64,000 bases of DNA, taken from positions 1 to 64,000 of the forward strand of contig JNWL01000014.1 in the NCBI GenBank assembly GCA_000716465.1, written 5' to 3'. Below the pieces are notes generated by a model. That model did not search any database. It was not told the origin of the DNA and saw only the letters and a list, made by a program, of their open reading frames with translations. Position numbers and translations under genes: made by a program. The stretch's first letter is position 1. Each line of letters starts with the position of its first letter. Source of the stretch: Streptomyces bikiniensis (GTDB lineage Bacteria > Actinomycetota > Actinomycetes > Streptomycetales > Streptomycetaceae). Below, piece after piece: positions 29,401 to 36,876 of the stretch.

Positions 29401-29431
29401 TTGACCTTCGAGTGGGTCGAAGCCCCATGAT
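29401..29431 (+). promoter_or_regulatory. MerR-type promoter/operator with 19-bp spacer
   Basis: TTGACC (29401-29406) and CATGAT (29426-29431) are separated by exactly 19 bases, the long spacing of MerR-activated promoters. The spacer holds the dyad CTTCGA-GTGGG-TCGAAG. The expected transcription start falls at about 29438, the GTG start codon of the MerR gene, implying a leaderless mRNA under autoregulation. Confidence 0.75.
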
Positions 29432-29437
29432 GGCCAG

Positions 29438-30529
29438 GTGCCGAATTCCGAGCTGATGCCCATCGGAGCCTTCGCCCGGCGCACCGGACTGACCTCCAGC
29501 GCGCTGCGGTTCTACGCCGACTCCGGGCTGCTGCCCCCCGCCGAGGTGGACCCTGCCACGGGTTACCGCTCCTACGACGCCGACCAGCTGGAACGGGCGA
29601 TCGCACTGCGCCGGCTCCGTGAGATCGCCATGCCCCTCGCCGCGGTCGAGGCGGTCCTCGACGCCGGGCCCGACGAAGCGGCACGCCTGCTCGACGAGCA
29701 CGTCGCCAGGATCGAGGGAGACGCGGCGGCGGCACGGCGGAAGGCCGCCGTCATCAGGTCCGCGCTCGGCGGCAGCGCGCCCGGCCTCCTGATCGCCGCG
29801 CTGAAGGGCCCCGTGCTGGCGGACGCGGTCGACCAGGTCCTGACCGCGACGGCGACCGCGACCGCGACCGCGCGCGAGCCGGGGGCGGCGGTCCTCACCG
29901 GTCTGCACGTCGAGGCGGGTGACGGGGCGATCGCCCTCACGGCGACCGACCGGTACCGGCTCTCCACCCGGACCCTGGTGCCGGTCCGGCCGGCGGACCG
30001 GACCTGGGCGGGCACGGTCGACGGCGACGACCTCCGGGCCGCGGCCGCCGAGGTCCGGCGCAGCGCGCTGGTCCGCGTCGAAGCGGTGCCGTACGGGATC
30101 CGGCTGCGCATGCCCGGGCGGGAGGACCGGCACTGCCGGGCGCTGCCCGGGGAGTTCCCCGACCACCGGCTGATGCTCGCCTCCCTGGACGGGGCCACCA
30201 CCCGCGCGACGATCCCGAAGGACCTGCTGCTGCGGGCCCTGGAAGAGCACCCCGGCGAGCGCGTCGCCCTGCACGTCACCGCTCGCGGCGTGAACCTCCG
30301 GTCCCCGGACGACGAGCACCCCGGGATCACGCTCCCCGCCACCGTGACGGGCGAGGACCTGCGGGTCCTGTTCGGGACGACCACGCTCTACCCCGCCGTG
30401 AGCACGGCGATCGGCCCCGACGTGATGCTCGACCTGCGGGGGTGCGACCGGCCCGTCACGATCCGCTCCGCCGACCGCGGCGACCTCACCACCCTGGCCA
30501 TGCCCGTCGCACCCGACCACTCATCCTGA
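29438..30529 (+). CDS. MerR family regulator fused to beta-clamp (DnaN-like) domains
   Basis: This 363-residue protein has an N-terminal MerR winged helix and hairpin (IGAFARRTGLTSSALRFYADSGLL, ATGYRSYDADQLERAIALRRL) and a coiled coil at about 80-110. A C-terminal half resembles the middle and last domains of the DNA polymerase III sliding clamp (TGLHVEAGDGAIALTATDRYRL, then LPGEFPDHRLMLASL, ending LAMPVAP). MerR proteins with such clamp-like effector regions occur in actinomycetes, but their ligand is unknown. The hexameric DNA repeat GCGACC gives an Ala-Thr run near 135-142. A 19-bp-spacer promoter sits at the correct distance for a leaderless GTG start; an ATG 18 bases in is the alternative. 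Confidence 0.88.
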   Translation: MPNSELMPIGAFARRTGLTSSALRFYADSGLLPPAEVDPATGYRSYDADQLERAIALRRLREIAMPLAAVEAVLDAGPDEAARLLDEHVARIEGDAAAARRKAAVIRSALGGSAPGLLIAALKGPVLADAVDQVLTATATATATAREPGAAVLTGLHVEAGDGAIALTATDRYRLSTRTLVPVRPADRTWAGTVDGDDLRAAAAEVRRSALVRVEAVPYGIRLRMPGREDRHCRALPGEFPDHRLMLASLDGATTRATIPKDLLLRALEEHPGERVALHVTARGVNLRSPDDEHPGITLPATVTGEDLRVLFGTTTLYPAVSTAIGPDVMLDLRGCDRPVTIRSADRGDLTTLAMPVAPDHSS

Positions 30530-30549
30530 CGACGACCACGAGGAACCCC

Positions 30550-31059
30550 ATGACCACCGCACCCGCCGCTCCCGACCCGACCATGGAAGCCATCGGCCGG
30601 GCCGTGGCCGAAGGACAGAAGGGCGACGTCCTCTCCGCCCGCCGCAAGCTCCTGGACCTGTGGACGGCGATCGGCGTCACCGGGGACCCGCTGCACCGCT
30701 GTTCGCTCGCCCACTACCTGGCGGACCTCTACGAGGACCCCGCCCAGGCCCTCGCCTGGAACATCCGGGCCCTGGACGCCGCCGACGCCACGACCGAACA
30801 GCGCGCCCAGGAGCACCACGCGGGCCTCCACATCGCCGGGTTCTACCCCTCCCTCCACCTCAACCTGGCCGACGACTACCGCCGCCTCGGCTCCTTCGAC
30901 GCGGCAGCCGAGCACCTCGACGCGGCCGGAGAACACGCGCCTCACCTCCCCCGGGACGCGTACGGGGACTCCCTGCGCACCGCGCTCCACGAGGTGGCGG
31001 AGGCCGTCTCCCGGCGGGACACCGGCAGACGGCCCTCCGCGCCCGGCCCCACCGCGTGA
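30550..31059 (+). CDS. TPR-like hypothetical protein, partner of the MerR/clamp gene
   Basis: This 169-residue soluble helical protein begins 20 bases after the MerR/clamp gene with GAGGAA before its ATG. The repeated pattern (ALAWNIRALDAADA, HLNLADDYRRLGSFDAAAEHLDAAGEHA) resembles tetratricopeptide repeats. Proteins of this type are commonly found beside MerR regulators in actinomycetes and are expected to be co-transcribed. There are no catalytic motifs, and it may bind the regulator or a small ligand. Confidence 0.75.
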   Translation: MTTAPAAPDPTMEAIGRAVAEGQKGDVLSARRKLLDLWTAIGVTGDPLHRCSLAHYLADLYEDPAQALAWNIRALDAADATTEQRAQEHHAGLHIAGFYPSLHLNLADDYRRLGSFDAAAEHLDAAGEHAPHLPRDAYGDSLRTALHEVAEAVSRRDTGRRPSAPGPTA

Positions 31060-31099
31060 CGCGCCGCGGCCCTTCTCCGCTCCGTGCGGAGGTTCCGCC

Positions 31100-31130
31100 T
31101 CGACCTTCGAGTCGACCGGAAGGTCTGCGG
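31100..31130 (+). promoter_or_regulatory. MerR-type operator upstream of the broken merR gene
   Basis: The dyad GACCTTC...GAAGGTC (31102-31108 and 31119-31125) starts with CGACCTTCGAGT, identical over 11 bases (GACCTTCGAGT) to the left half of the 29401 operator. TCGACC with a 19-base spacer gives CTGCGG as -10, which is poor, so the promoter may have decayed. A GTG lies 8 bases after it, the same leaderless geometry. Confidence 0.6.
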
Positions 31131-31137
31131 TCGTGAC

Positions 31138-31487
31138 GTGACCTCCACGCGGATCTCCCGGCTCGCCGAGCGGCCGAACAGGAGGGGGAGCGGTGGCGCA
31201 CGGCACCGGTGGCCTGCTCACTGACCGGGGAGGGCCTGCACGAGCGCACCGCCCGGTGGCACGAGGCGGTCGACGGCGCCGCACGTGCCGAGATGCCCGC
31301 GGGCCTGCGACTGACCCTGCCCGCCGACCGGACCGTACGCATCGCCGGACCGGCCGCCGCGGAGCAGCGGTGCTGCCCGTTCTTCGACTTCCGCCTCCAC
31401 CTCGACGGCCCCGTCCTCCACCTGGAGGTCCGCGCCCCCGCCGAGGGCCGTACGCTGCTCGCCGGCCTCTTCGGCCCCACCGGCTGA
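31138..31487 (+). pseudogene. MerR family regulator, internally deleted
   Basis: The first codons from GTG at 31138 read [11 protein letters not shown], the opening of a MerR DNA-binding domain, then lose similarity and stop at 31222. In another frame from about 31209 comes a segment [16 protein letters not shown], then [16 protein letters not shown] and LEVRAPAEG, which resembles the C-terminal effector region with paired cysteines that I recall in a group of actinomycete MerR proteins. The middle (most of the DNA-binding domain and coiled coil) is missing and the two parts are out of frame. A short independent protein of 92 residues from 31209 is the alternative reading. Confidence 0.65.
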
Positions 31488-31528
31488 CCACCTCCCTCGA
31501 ACCGCTCCCGCACCAGAAGGCCCACCAC

Positions 31529-31864
31529 GTGCTCGTCGCCCGCTCCCTCGCCCTGTTCACCGTCGCCGCCCTGTTCGAGATCGGAGGCGCCTGGCTGGTC
31601 TGGCAGGGCATCCGCGAACACAAGGGCTGGATCTGGATCGGTGCCGGCGTCGTGGCGCTCGGCCTGTACGGAGTGGTCGCCACCCTCCAGAACGACGACA
31701 ACTTCGGACGTGTCCTCGCCGCGTACGGCGGGATCTTCGTCGCCGGCTCGATCCTCTGGGGCATGGCCGCCGACGGCTACCGCCCCGACCGCTTCGACGT
31801 CGTCGGTGCCCTGGTCTGTCTCGCCGGCATGGCCGTCATCATGTACGCCCCGCGCGGCCACTGA
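31529..31864 (+). CDS. YnfA/UPF0060 family membrane protein
   Basis: This 111-residue protein has four hydrophobic helices and the family signatures [41 protein letters not shown] and [22 protein letters not shown] lies 8 bases before the GTG. It belongs to the small multidrug/ion transporter-like DMT clan and its substrate is unknown. It lies just downstream of the broken merR gene and was probably under its control. Confidence 0.92.
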   Translation: MLVARSLALFTVAALFEIGGAWLVWQGIREHKGWIWIGAGVVALGLYGVVATLQNDDNFGRVLAAYGGIFVAGSILWGMAADGYRPDRFDVVGALVCLAGMAVIMYAPRGH

Positions 31865-32038
31865 GCCCCGGGCCGGCCGGCGCGGAGGAACCCACTCCGC
31901 CGGCACCGGCACGATCCCGCCGGGGTGCTTCCACAGCAGGCAGCCCGCCACCAGGCCCGGAACCCTGTGCGGATCCTCCGCGAACGGGCCGCGTCCCGAC
32001 TCCGGGCAGGCAATCCGTCCTTGGCGGGCGAGACGGCG

Positions 32039-32671
32039 TCAGCCGGACACCAGCGCCCCGGGAGGCGGGTCGGCCGCGGTGAGCAGGGCCGTCAGGTCGC
32101 CCCGCGCGCGGGCCACCCGGGAGCGGACGGTGCCGATGGGACAGCCGATGGTCTCGGCCGCCTCCGCGTATCCCAGGCCGAGTAACTGGGTGAGCAGGAA
32201 CGCCTCGCGCCGGTCGGGGGTCAGGAGCGCGAGCAGCTCCGCCAGCGCGACCCCCTCGTCGAAGCCGGGCACGCCGGTCGGCTGGCTCCGCTCGGCGGCC
32301 GTCTGCCAGTCGTGACGGTCCGACAGGCGGGGGCGGGAGGCCGTGCGCCGGAGGTCGTCCACCACCGTCCGGCGGGCGATCGACAGGAGCCAGGTCCGCG
32401 CGGACGAACGCCCCTCGAACCGGGGCAGCGCCGTCAGCGCGCGGACGAACACGTCCTGCGTCAGGTCGTCGGCCGCCTGCGGATCGGCGCTGAGACGGGT
32501 CACGTAGCGCCGCACGTCGTGGTGGAGGGCGCGGACGAAGTGGTCGGTCTTGTCCGGGTCGCCGCCCCGGGCGTCCAGGGCGAGGCCGGTCGTGACGGCG
32601 TCGGATTCGGGGCTGTGCCGGGGCGTCTTGCGCGCGCCGGGGCGCCACGGGGTGGGCGGGGCAGGGTTCAT
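32039..32671 (-). CDS. ECF sigma factor with a TTA codon
   Basis: This 210-residue sigma-70 family protein has region 2 (FVRALHHDVRRYVTRLSAD, DDLTQDVFVRALTALPRFEG, RTWLLSIARRTVVDDLRR) and region 4 (LTPDRREAFLLTQLLGLGYAEAAETIGCPIGTVRSRVARAR). The linker lacks domain 3, so it is an ECF factor of a SigC-like type. The ATG at 32671 has AGGA 9 bases upstream; a GTG six bases earlier is less well spaced. A TTA codon at 32183-32185 (in QLLG) predicts dependence on bldA. The gene follows a His/Met-rich membrane protein on the same strand with a 150-base gap, and no anti-sigma factor is visible unless that protein fills the role. Confidence 0.9.
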   Translation of the reverse strand: MNPAPPTPWRPGARKTPRHSPESDAVTTGLALDARGGDPDKTDHFVRALHHDVRRYVTRLSADPQAADDLTQDVFVRALTALPRFEGRSSARTWLLSIARRTVVDDLRRTASRPRLSDRHDWQTAAERSQPTGVPGFDEGVALAELLALLTPDRREAFLLTQLLGLGYAEAAETIGCPIGTVRSRVARARGDLTALLTAADPPPGALVSG

Positions 32672-32821
32672 CGCCACAGGTCCTCACGGGTGAAGGAACG
32701 GTCCCGCACACGGCGGGGCCGGTGAAAGGGGTACGGCCCACCCGCCGGAAGGGGGGCGGGACCGGTGCCCGGGGACGACGGCCGTAGGTACGAGCCGTCG
32801 GCGGCCCCGGGGAGCCGGCTG

Positions 32822-33535
32822 TCAGACGACAGCGGTTCCGGCCGGAGGACCCCGTGAGGTGAGGGAGTGGGCGAGCAGCCGCCCCCGGAGGACGTGCGCG
32901 CCGAAATCCCGCGGCAGACGCGCGCGGGGGCGGCGGGGCACCGGTACGAACAGGGCGAACAGCAGGCGCAGGGGCACCCGCAGCCGGTGGGCGAGGGCGC
33001 GCAGCAGCCGGAAGGCCGCCCGTTCCGCGTGGGCGAGCCAGAGGCCGCAGAGGAGCGCGGCCAGGAGGTGGGCGGCGAGCATGCCCGTACCGGACGCGCT
33101 CACCATGTCGTGCCAAGCCGCCCCCGACACGCCGTGCGCGGTCATGTCGTGGGCGGTCATGTCGTGCCCGGCTGTGCCGTGGGCGGTCATGTCGTGCCCG
33201 GCTGTGCCGTGCGCGGTCATGTCATGCCCGGCCATGTTGTGCCCGGTCGTGCCGTGTCCGGTCGGTAGCGGCGGGCGGGTGTTCGGCTGCGTCAGGGCGA
33301 AGACGGTGTGCAGCAGAGCCTGGACGGCCACGGACACTCCGGTGACGGCCGGCAGGGACCGTTCCCGCGCGGTCAGCGGCCAGGCCGCCGCGACCGTTCC
33401 CGCGAACGCCGACAGCACGCCCCACCAAGGCAGGGCCGCCCCCGACATCAGGACGTGGCCGACGGCCGCGAGCAGGACGCACGCGACCGCGAACAGCGCG
33501 GCCCGTACGGCTCGGGAGCATCGGCCTGGGCTCAT
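32822..33535 (-). CDS. Membrane protein with His/Met repeat loop, probable metal-binding
   Basis: This 237-residue protein has about four or five hydrophobic helices and a central loop of repeated GHDMTAHGTA units (about residues 95-135), giving many His and Met residues. Such loops bind copper or other soft metals in exported or periplasm-like faces. It precedes an ECF sigma factor on the same strand, and SigC-like sigma genes beside copper-handling membrane proteins are known in actinobacteria, so a copper-response pair is inferred. The loop is coded by 30-bp tandem repeats. The basic C terminus (RRPRARLPRDFG) is likely cytoplasmic. Confidence 0.75.
   Translation of the reverse strand: MSPGRCSRAVRAALFAVACVLLAAVGHVLMSGAALPWWGVLSAFAGTVAAAWPLTARERSLPAVTGVSVAVQALLHTVFALTQPNTRPPLPTGHGTTGHNMAGHDMTAHGTAGHDMTAHGTAGHDMTAHDMTAHGVSGAAWHDMVSASGTGMLAAHLLAALLCGLWLAHAERAAFRLLRALAHRLRVPLRLLFALFVPVPRRPRARLPRDFGAHVLRGRLLAHSLTSRGPPAGTAVV
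33155..33244. repeat. Three 30-bp tandem repeats in the His/Met loop
   Basis: Units at 33155-33184 and 33185-33214 differ by one base; the third (33215-33244) is more diverged, and partial copies flank them. Each unit codes ten residues and keeps frame, so copy number can change without breaking the gene. Confidence 0.9.
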
Positions 33536-33720
33536 CGCGGCTCATCCTCGCACCCGGACGCGCGGCCCGGAACACCACCGGCGCCCTTGAACCCCCGTAC
33601 GGACACGCGCCGTTCCCGATTCCCGGGAACTCCCGGGGACGCGCGTCCGACCATCTGCCGTGGAACCGATCCACCGCGACGCGCACGGCGCCCCCACCGC
33701 CCCGACCCCTGGAGCACCGC

Positions 33721-34926
33721 ATGACCGTTCCCCCGCGCGACCTGCTGCCCGCCGGACTCCGCCGGTCCTGGGCGGTCGACGGCACCTGCCCCGACCTCGT
33801 CCTCTACAGCCTCTTCAGGGCCCGGCAGATCGCCGACCCCCACCACACCGCCGTCCTCGACGCCAAGGGCAAGCTCTGCTACACCGCCCTCGACCGCAAG
33901 GTCCGGTGTCTGGCCGTCGGCCTGCGCGGTCTGGGCGTCGGCCCGAGCGACGTGGTCGGCGTCCAGCTCCCGGACAACCGCAACGCCGTCATCGCCGACC
34001 TGGCCCTGGCCGCCCTCGGCGCCGTCGCCCTCCCCTTCCCCGTGGACCGCGGCGTTCCCGGGGCCGAGTCCTTGCTGCGCCGGTCCGGGGCCGTCGCCGC
34101 CATCGCCTCCGCCGAGCACCGCGACGTCCGCCACGCGGCCGGCCTCCAGAACCTCGTACGGTCACTGCCGGCCCTGCGCCACGTCGTCGCGGCCGGCCCC
34201 GGTGAGGTGCCCGAAGGGGCGGTCGCCTGGTCGGGGCTGCTGCGCAGCGACCCGGAGGCGTTCGTTCCGGCCCGCCCCGACCCGGACGGCGCGGCCCGCA
34301 TCCTGGTCTCGTACGGCTCCGAGACCGACCCCGGCTCCGAGCCCGACCCCGGGCCCGCCCCCGAGTACGAGCCCCGGATGGTCGCGTACTCGCACAACGC
34401 GCTGGCGGGCGGCCGGGGCGACCCCCTCGCCTCGCTCGTCCCCGACCGGACGCCGCCGCGCTGTCTCCTCCTCGTGCCCCTGTCCTCGGCGTTCGGCGCC
34501 GGCGGCACCCCGGTCGTCCTCGCCCGGCACGGCGGCACCCTCGTCCTGCTCGACCGCTTCACCCCCGGCACCGCCCTCGCGGCCGTACGGGAGCACCGCC
34601 CGACCCACGTCCTGGGCACTCCGGCGTCGATCCGCGCGATGCTGGAACACCTCGACCCCGCGGACGAACGGCTTCCGGCGGCCACCGCCCTCGTCCTCGG
34701 CGGAGCGCCGCTCGACGCGGCCACCGCGACGGCCGCGGCCGAAGCCTTCGGCTGCCCGGCGGTCCGCCTGTACGACTCCGCCGACGGCGTCGACTGCCCT
34801 ACCGGGCCGGCCCGTACGGTGCCGTCCGCGGACGGCGCGGCCGTGGTCGCCGGCCTGCCGGACCCGCGCGTCGCCGGGCTCCGGGACACCGGCGGGGACC
34901 GCGCGGAGCCCGCCCGGGTCGGCTGA
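33721..34926 (+). CDS. Truncated, probably inactive AMP-binding (adenylation) protein
   Basis: This 401-residue protein matches the N-terminal domain of acyl-CoA synthetase/adenylation enzymes (SLFRARQIADPHHTAVLDAKG, LALAALGAVALPFPVD, GTPASIRAMLEHLDP, LVLGGAPLDAAT). The C-terminal lid domain with the catalytic Lys is missing, and the P-loop YTSGTTGxPKGV is replaced by VSYGSETDPG and then RMVAYSHN, with a Glu/Pro/Asp-rich insert and no P-loop Lys. It may be a decaying gene or a non-catalytic relative. The open frame is intact. It lies at the edge of a run of clearly broken genes. Confidence 0.6.
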   Translation: MTVPPRDLLPAGLRRSWAVDGTCPDLVLYSLFRARQIADPHHTAVLDAKGKLCYTALDRKVRCLAVGLRGLGVGPSDVVGVQLPDNRNAVIADLALAALGAVALPFPVDRGVPGAESLLRRSGAVAAIASAEHRDVRHAAGLQNLVRSLPALRHVVAAGPGEVPEGAVAWSGLLRSDPEAFVPARPDPDGAARILVSYGSETDPGSEPDPGPAPEYEPRMVAYSHNALAGGRGDPLASLVPDRTPPRCLLLVPLSSAFGAGGTPVVLARHGGTLVLLDRFTPGTALAAVREHRPTHVLGTPASIRAMLEHLDPADERLPAATALVLGGAPLDAATATAAAEAFGCPAVRLYDSADGVDCPTGPARTVPSADGAAVVAGLPDPRVAGLRDTGGDRAEPARVG

Positions 34927-35004
34927 CACCGTGCCGGGTGCGGGACCGTGCCGCCCCGTACCCGGCTCCGTACGCGGTCGCCGGGCGGCGCGGTCGCCGG
35001 GCGG

Positions 35005-35698
35005 TCAGGACCCGCCCATGGCCTTCCGGAGCTCGGCCGCCGCGCCCCGGTAGACCGCCAGCAGGTCGAGGTCGTCCCCCGGTAGTTGACGATCGCCACC
35101 TGCTTCGCGCCGGAGCCGGGCAGCACGGTCCCGGTGGACACGTGGGCGTTGTCCAGGACCAGGTCGGGCTTCCCGGCGGACAGTTCGGCGAGCCGCGCCG
35201 GGGTCACCGGATCCGGCCCGTACGTCCCCGCCGGGTCGGTCCCGGCCAGTTTCGCCGCCCACGTGGTGAAGACCTGGGAGACCACCACCGGGCTCTTCCC
35301 GTCCGGCCAGGCCGCCCGCAGGTCCTTGTTCAGCTTCGCGTACTCGGTGTCGAACGCGGCCTTCCACCGCCCGGCCGCCTCCCGGGTGCCGAAGAGCCCG
35401 GCCAGCCTGTCCACCTCGGCCCTGACCTTGTCGGGGTCGTTGTCGAGGTCCACCTCCACCAGCTTCGCCGAGGAGCCCGCCGCCTCCTTGATCTTCGCCG
35501 CGTACGGCTCGAAGGGCGCGTAGAGCACGAAGTCGGCCTTCGCCACGGCGACCAGGTCGGAGGGCTTGGGATCGTGGTCGGGGGCGTGGTGGACGGAGCG
35601 CGGGACGATGACGGTCACGTTCTCGGCGCCCGCCGCCCTGGCGAAGGCGCCCTCCCACGTGGTGGTCACGACGACCACGGGCTTCCGCCCGCTCCCGG
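35005..35698 (-). pseudogene. Metal-type ABC substrate-binding protein, N-terminally truncated and frameshifted
   Basis: Minus-strand sequence from near 35698 reads KPVVVVTTTWEGAFARAAGA, then HHAPDHDPKPSDLVAVAKAD and SQVFTTWAAKLAGTDPAGTY, matching TroA/ZnuA-like solute-binding lipoproteins. The signal peptide and lipobox are absent; homology ends at a junction with plus-strand EcfT-like sequence. Near 35086 the frame breaks: VAIVNY is followed in another frame by GDDLDLLAVYRGAAAELRKAMGGS and a stop at 35005. A single missing C in TACC(C)GGGGGAC would explain this. It is therefore a pseudogene with two lesions. Confidence 0.8.
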
Positions 35699-35712
35699 CA
35701 CCGCCACCGCCC

Positions 35713-36030
35713 CCGCCCTCCTCGGCTTCCCGGTGCTCGCGGCCGGCGGCCTGCTGTGCGCGGCCGGCCTCCGCCTCGGCGGGCGCCGCGTCACCCGCAC
35801 CGCCTACCGGCCCGGCCCTTGGCGGGCCGCCGAGTGGGCCGTCGCCGGCTGCGGGGTCCTCTCGGCCGTGCTCCCCTTCAGCAACGCGGGCTTCGACGCG
35901 GCCGAACCCAACCCCTCCGTCTACCCGCTGAGCCGGCCCACCCTGCCCCCGGTGCCGGCCGCCGCGATCCTTCTGGCGGGAGCCGCGGGATTCCTGTCCC
36001 CGCCCCCGGCCCAGCCCGTCCGGCCGTGCC
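35713..36030 (+). pseudogene. EcfT (ECF transporter transmembrane) C-terminal fragment
   Basis: The segment LLGFPVLAAGGLLCAAGLRL, then GGRRVTRTAYRPGPWRAAEW and a hydrophobic tail ending near FLSPPPAQP resembles the C-terminal part of Streptomyces energy-coupling factor EcfT proteins. No upstream part or start codon is present; it begins at a junction with the oppositely oriented substrate-binding protein fragment. It is followed, in a different frame, by an EcfA-like fragment in the order expected for an ECF operon. Confidence 0.6.
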
Positions 36031-36057
36031 GGCGCAGCGCACCGAGGAAACCGAGCG

Positions 36058-36430
36058 ATCACCTTCGACCAGGTCACCGTCCGGTACGAGGACACGGCCG
36101 CACCCGTCCTGCGGGACGTGGACCTGACCGTGGAGGAGGGCGAACCCTGCCTCGTCGTCGGCCACACCGGCGTCGGCGGGTCGACCCTCCTCGGCGCGGT
36201 CAACGGACTCGTCCCGCACTTCACCGGCGGCACCCTGTGCGGACGCGTGACCGTGGACGGCCGGGACACCGCCGAACATCCGCCGCGCGAACTCGCCGAC
36301 GTCGTCGGCGTCGTCGGACAGGGCCTCCTCGACGGCCTCGTCACCGACACCGTCGAGGAGGAACCGGCCTACATCATGGAGCAGTTGGCGGCCCCCCGGC
36401 CGCCATGCGCAAGCGGGTGGAGGAGACCCT
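36058..36430 (+). pseudogene. EcfA-like ABC ATPase N-terminal fragment with broken Walker A
   Basis: Sequence from 36058 reads ITFDQVTVRYEDTAAPVLRD, then EGEPCLVVGHTGVGGSTLLG, FTGGTLCGRVTVDGRDT and ELADVVGVVGQ, the N-terminal half of an energy-coupling-factor ATPase. The start codon is missing (GCG in front of ATC ACC). Walker A has Gly instead of the catalytic Lys (GVGGST). After MEQLA near 36393 the frame shifts to PAAMRKRVEETLD and the fragment is then fused to unrelated sequence. ABC signature, Walker B and the rest are gone. Confidence 0.75.
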
Positions 36431-36619
36431 CGACCAGCGGCGCGTCCCGCTGACCTCCGCGCCCGCGGGCACCGGCGCGTACACGGTGTCCCTCCCGGCC
36501 GACGAGGGTGTGGTCCTGCCGGGCACGTACATGCTCTTCGCCCTGGGCACCCCCTGGGTGTCCAGGGGGTGCCCAGCACCGCCCGCTGCATCACCGTCAC
36601 CGACCCCGCGGCGGGATGA
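36431..36619 (+). pseudogene. Galactose-oxidase-like (DUF1929) C-terminal fragment
   Basis: The fragment reads QRRVPLTSAPAGTGAYTVSL, then PADEGVVLPGTYMLFALGT, resembling the final Greek-key domain of galactose/glyoxal oxidase-like proteins (YMLF and GVPSTA motifs). After GT the frame is broken by about 11 extra bases at a hairpin; the expected continuation QGVPSTARCITVTDPAAG and a TGA at 36617 are found in another frame. It is fused directly to the EcfA remnant. Confidence 0.6.
36543..36576. repeat. Perfect 15-bp inverted repeat (quasipalindrome correction)
   Basis: CTGGGCACCCCCTGG (36543-36557) and CCAGGGGGTGCCCAG (36562-36576) flank GTGT. The inserted bases that complete the left arm are what break the reading frame of the galactose-oxidase-like fragment. 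Confidence 0.85.
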
Positions 36620-36726
36620 CGGCAGAACCGCGTGACGGCCGAACGGCAGGACGGCCGAACGGCGGCTATGGGCGGCTTGATCACTCTTCGTTCACCTCGG
36701 GCTAAAACCCGGTCACTTTACGGCGC

Positions 36727-36732
36727 TAGAGT
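36727..36732 (+). promoter_or_regulatory. Candidate -10 for the exoprotein gene
   Basis: TAGAGT in an AT-richer stretch, with no clear -35 at 17 bases. The CGGG-CTAAAA-CCCG dyad lies about 20 bases upstream. It would give a leader of about 140 bases. Confidence 0.3.
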
Positions 36733-36876
36733 GCTCGTTCCCAGGTTCGAGGACTTCCGTCCGGTTCAGGTGCGGGACCGCCTGGCCAGCCGGGGTGCTC
36801 GCGCCGAGCCGGGCCCCGCGGCCCGGGCGGCAGGCCGGGGTCCCACCTGCCGTTCCGAGAGAGAGTGCCTCCTCCC

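Noticed and set aside
31865..32038. Protein-like minus-strand stretch (LVAGCLLWKHPGGIVPVPAEW) between ynfA and the sigma gene
   Set aside because: It looks briefly protein-like but has no credible start and runs on far into the antisense of ynfA without a stop, so I do not call a gene.
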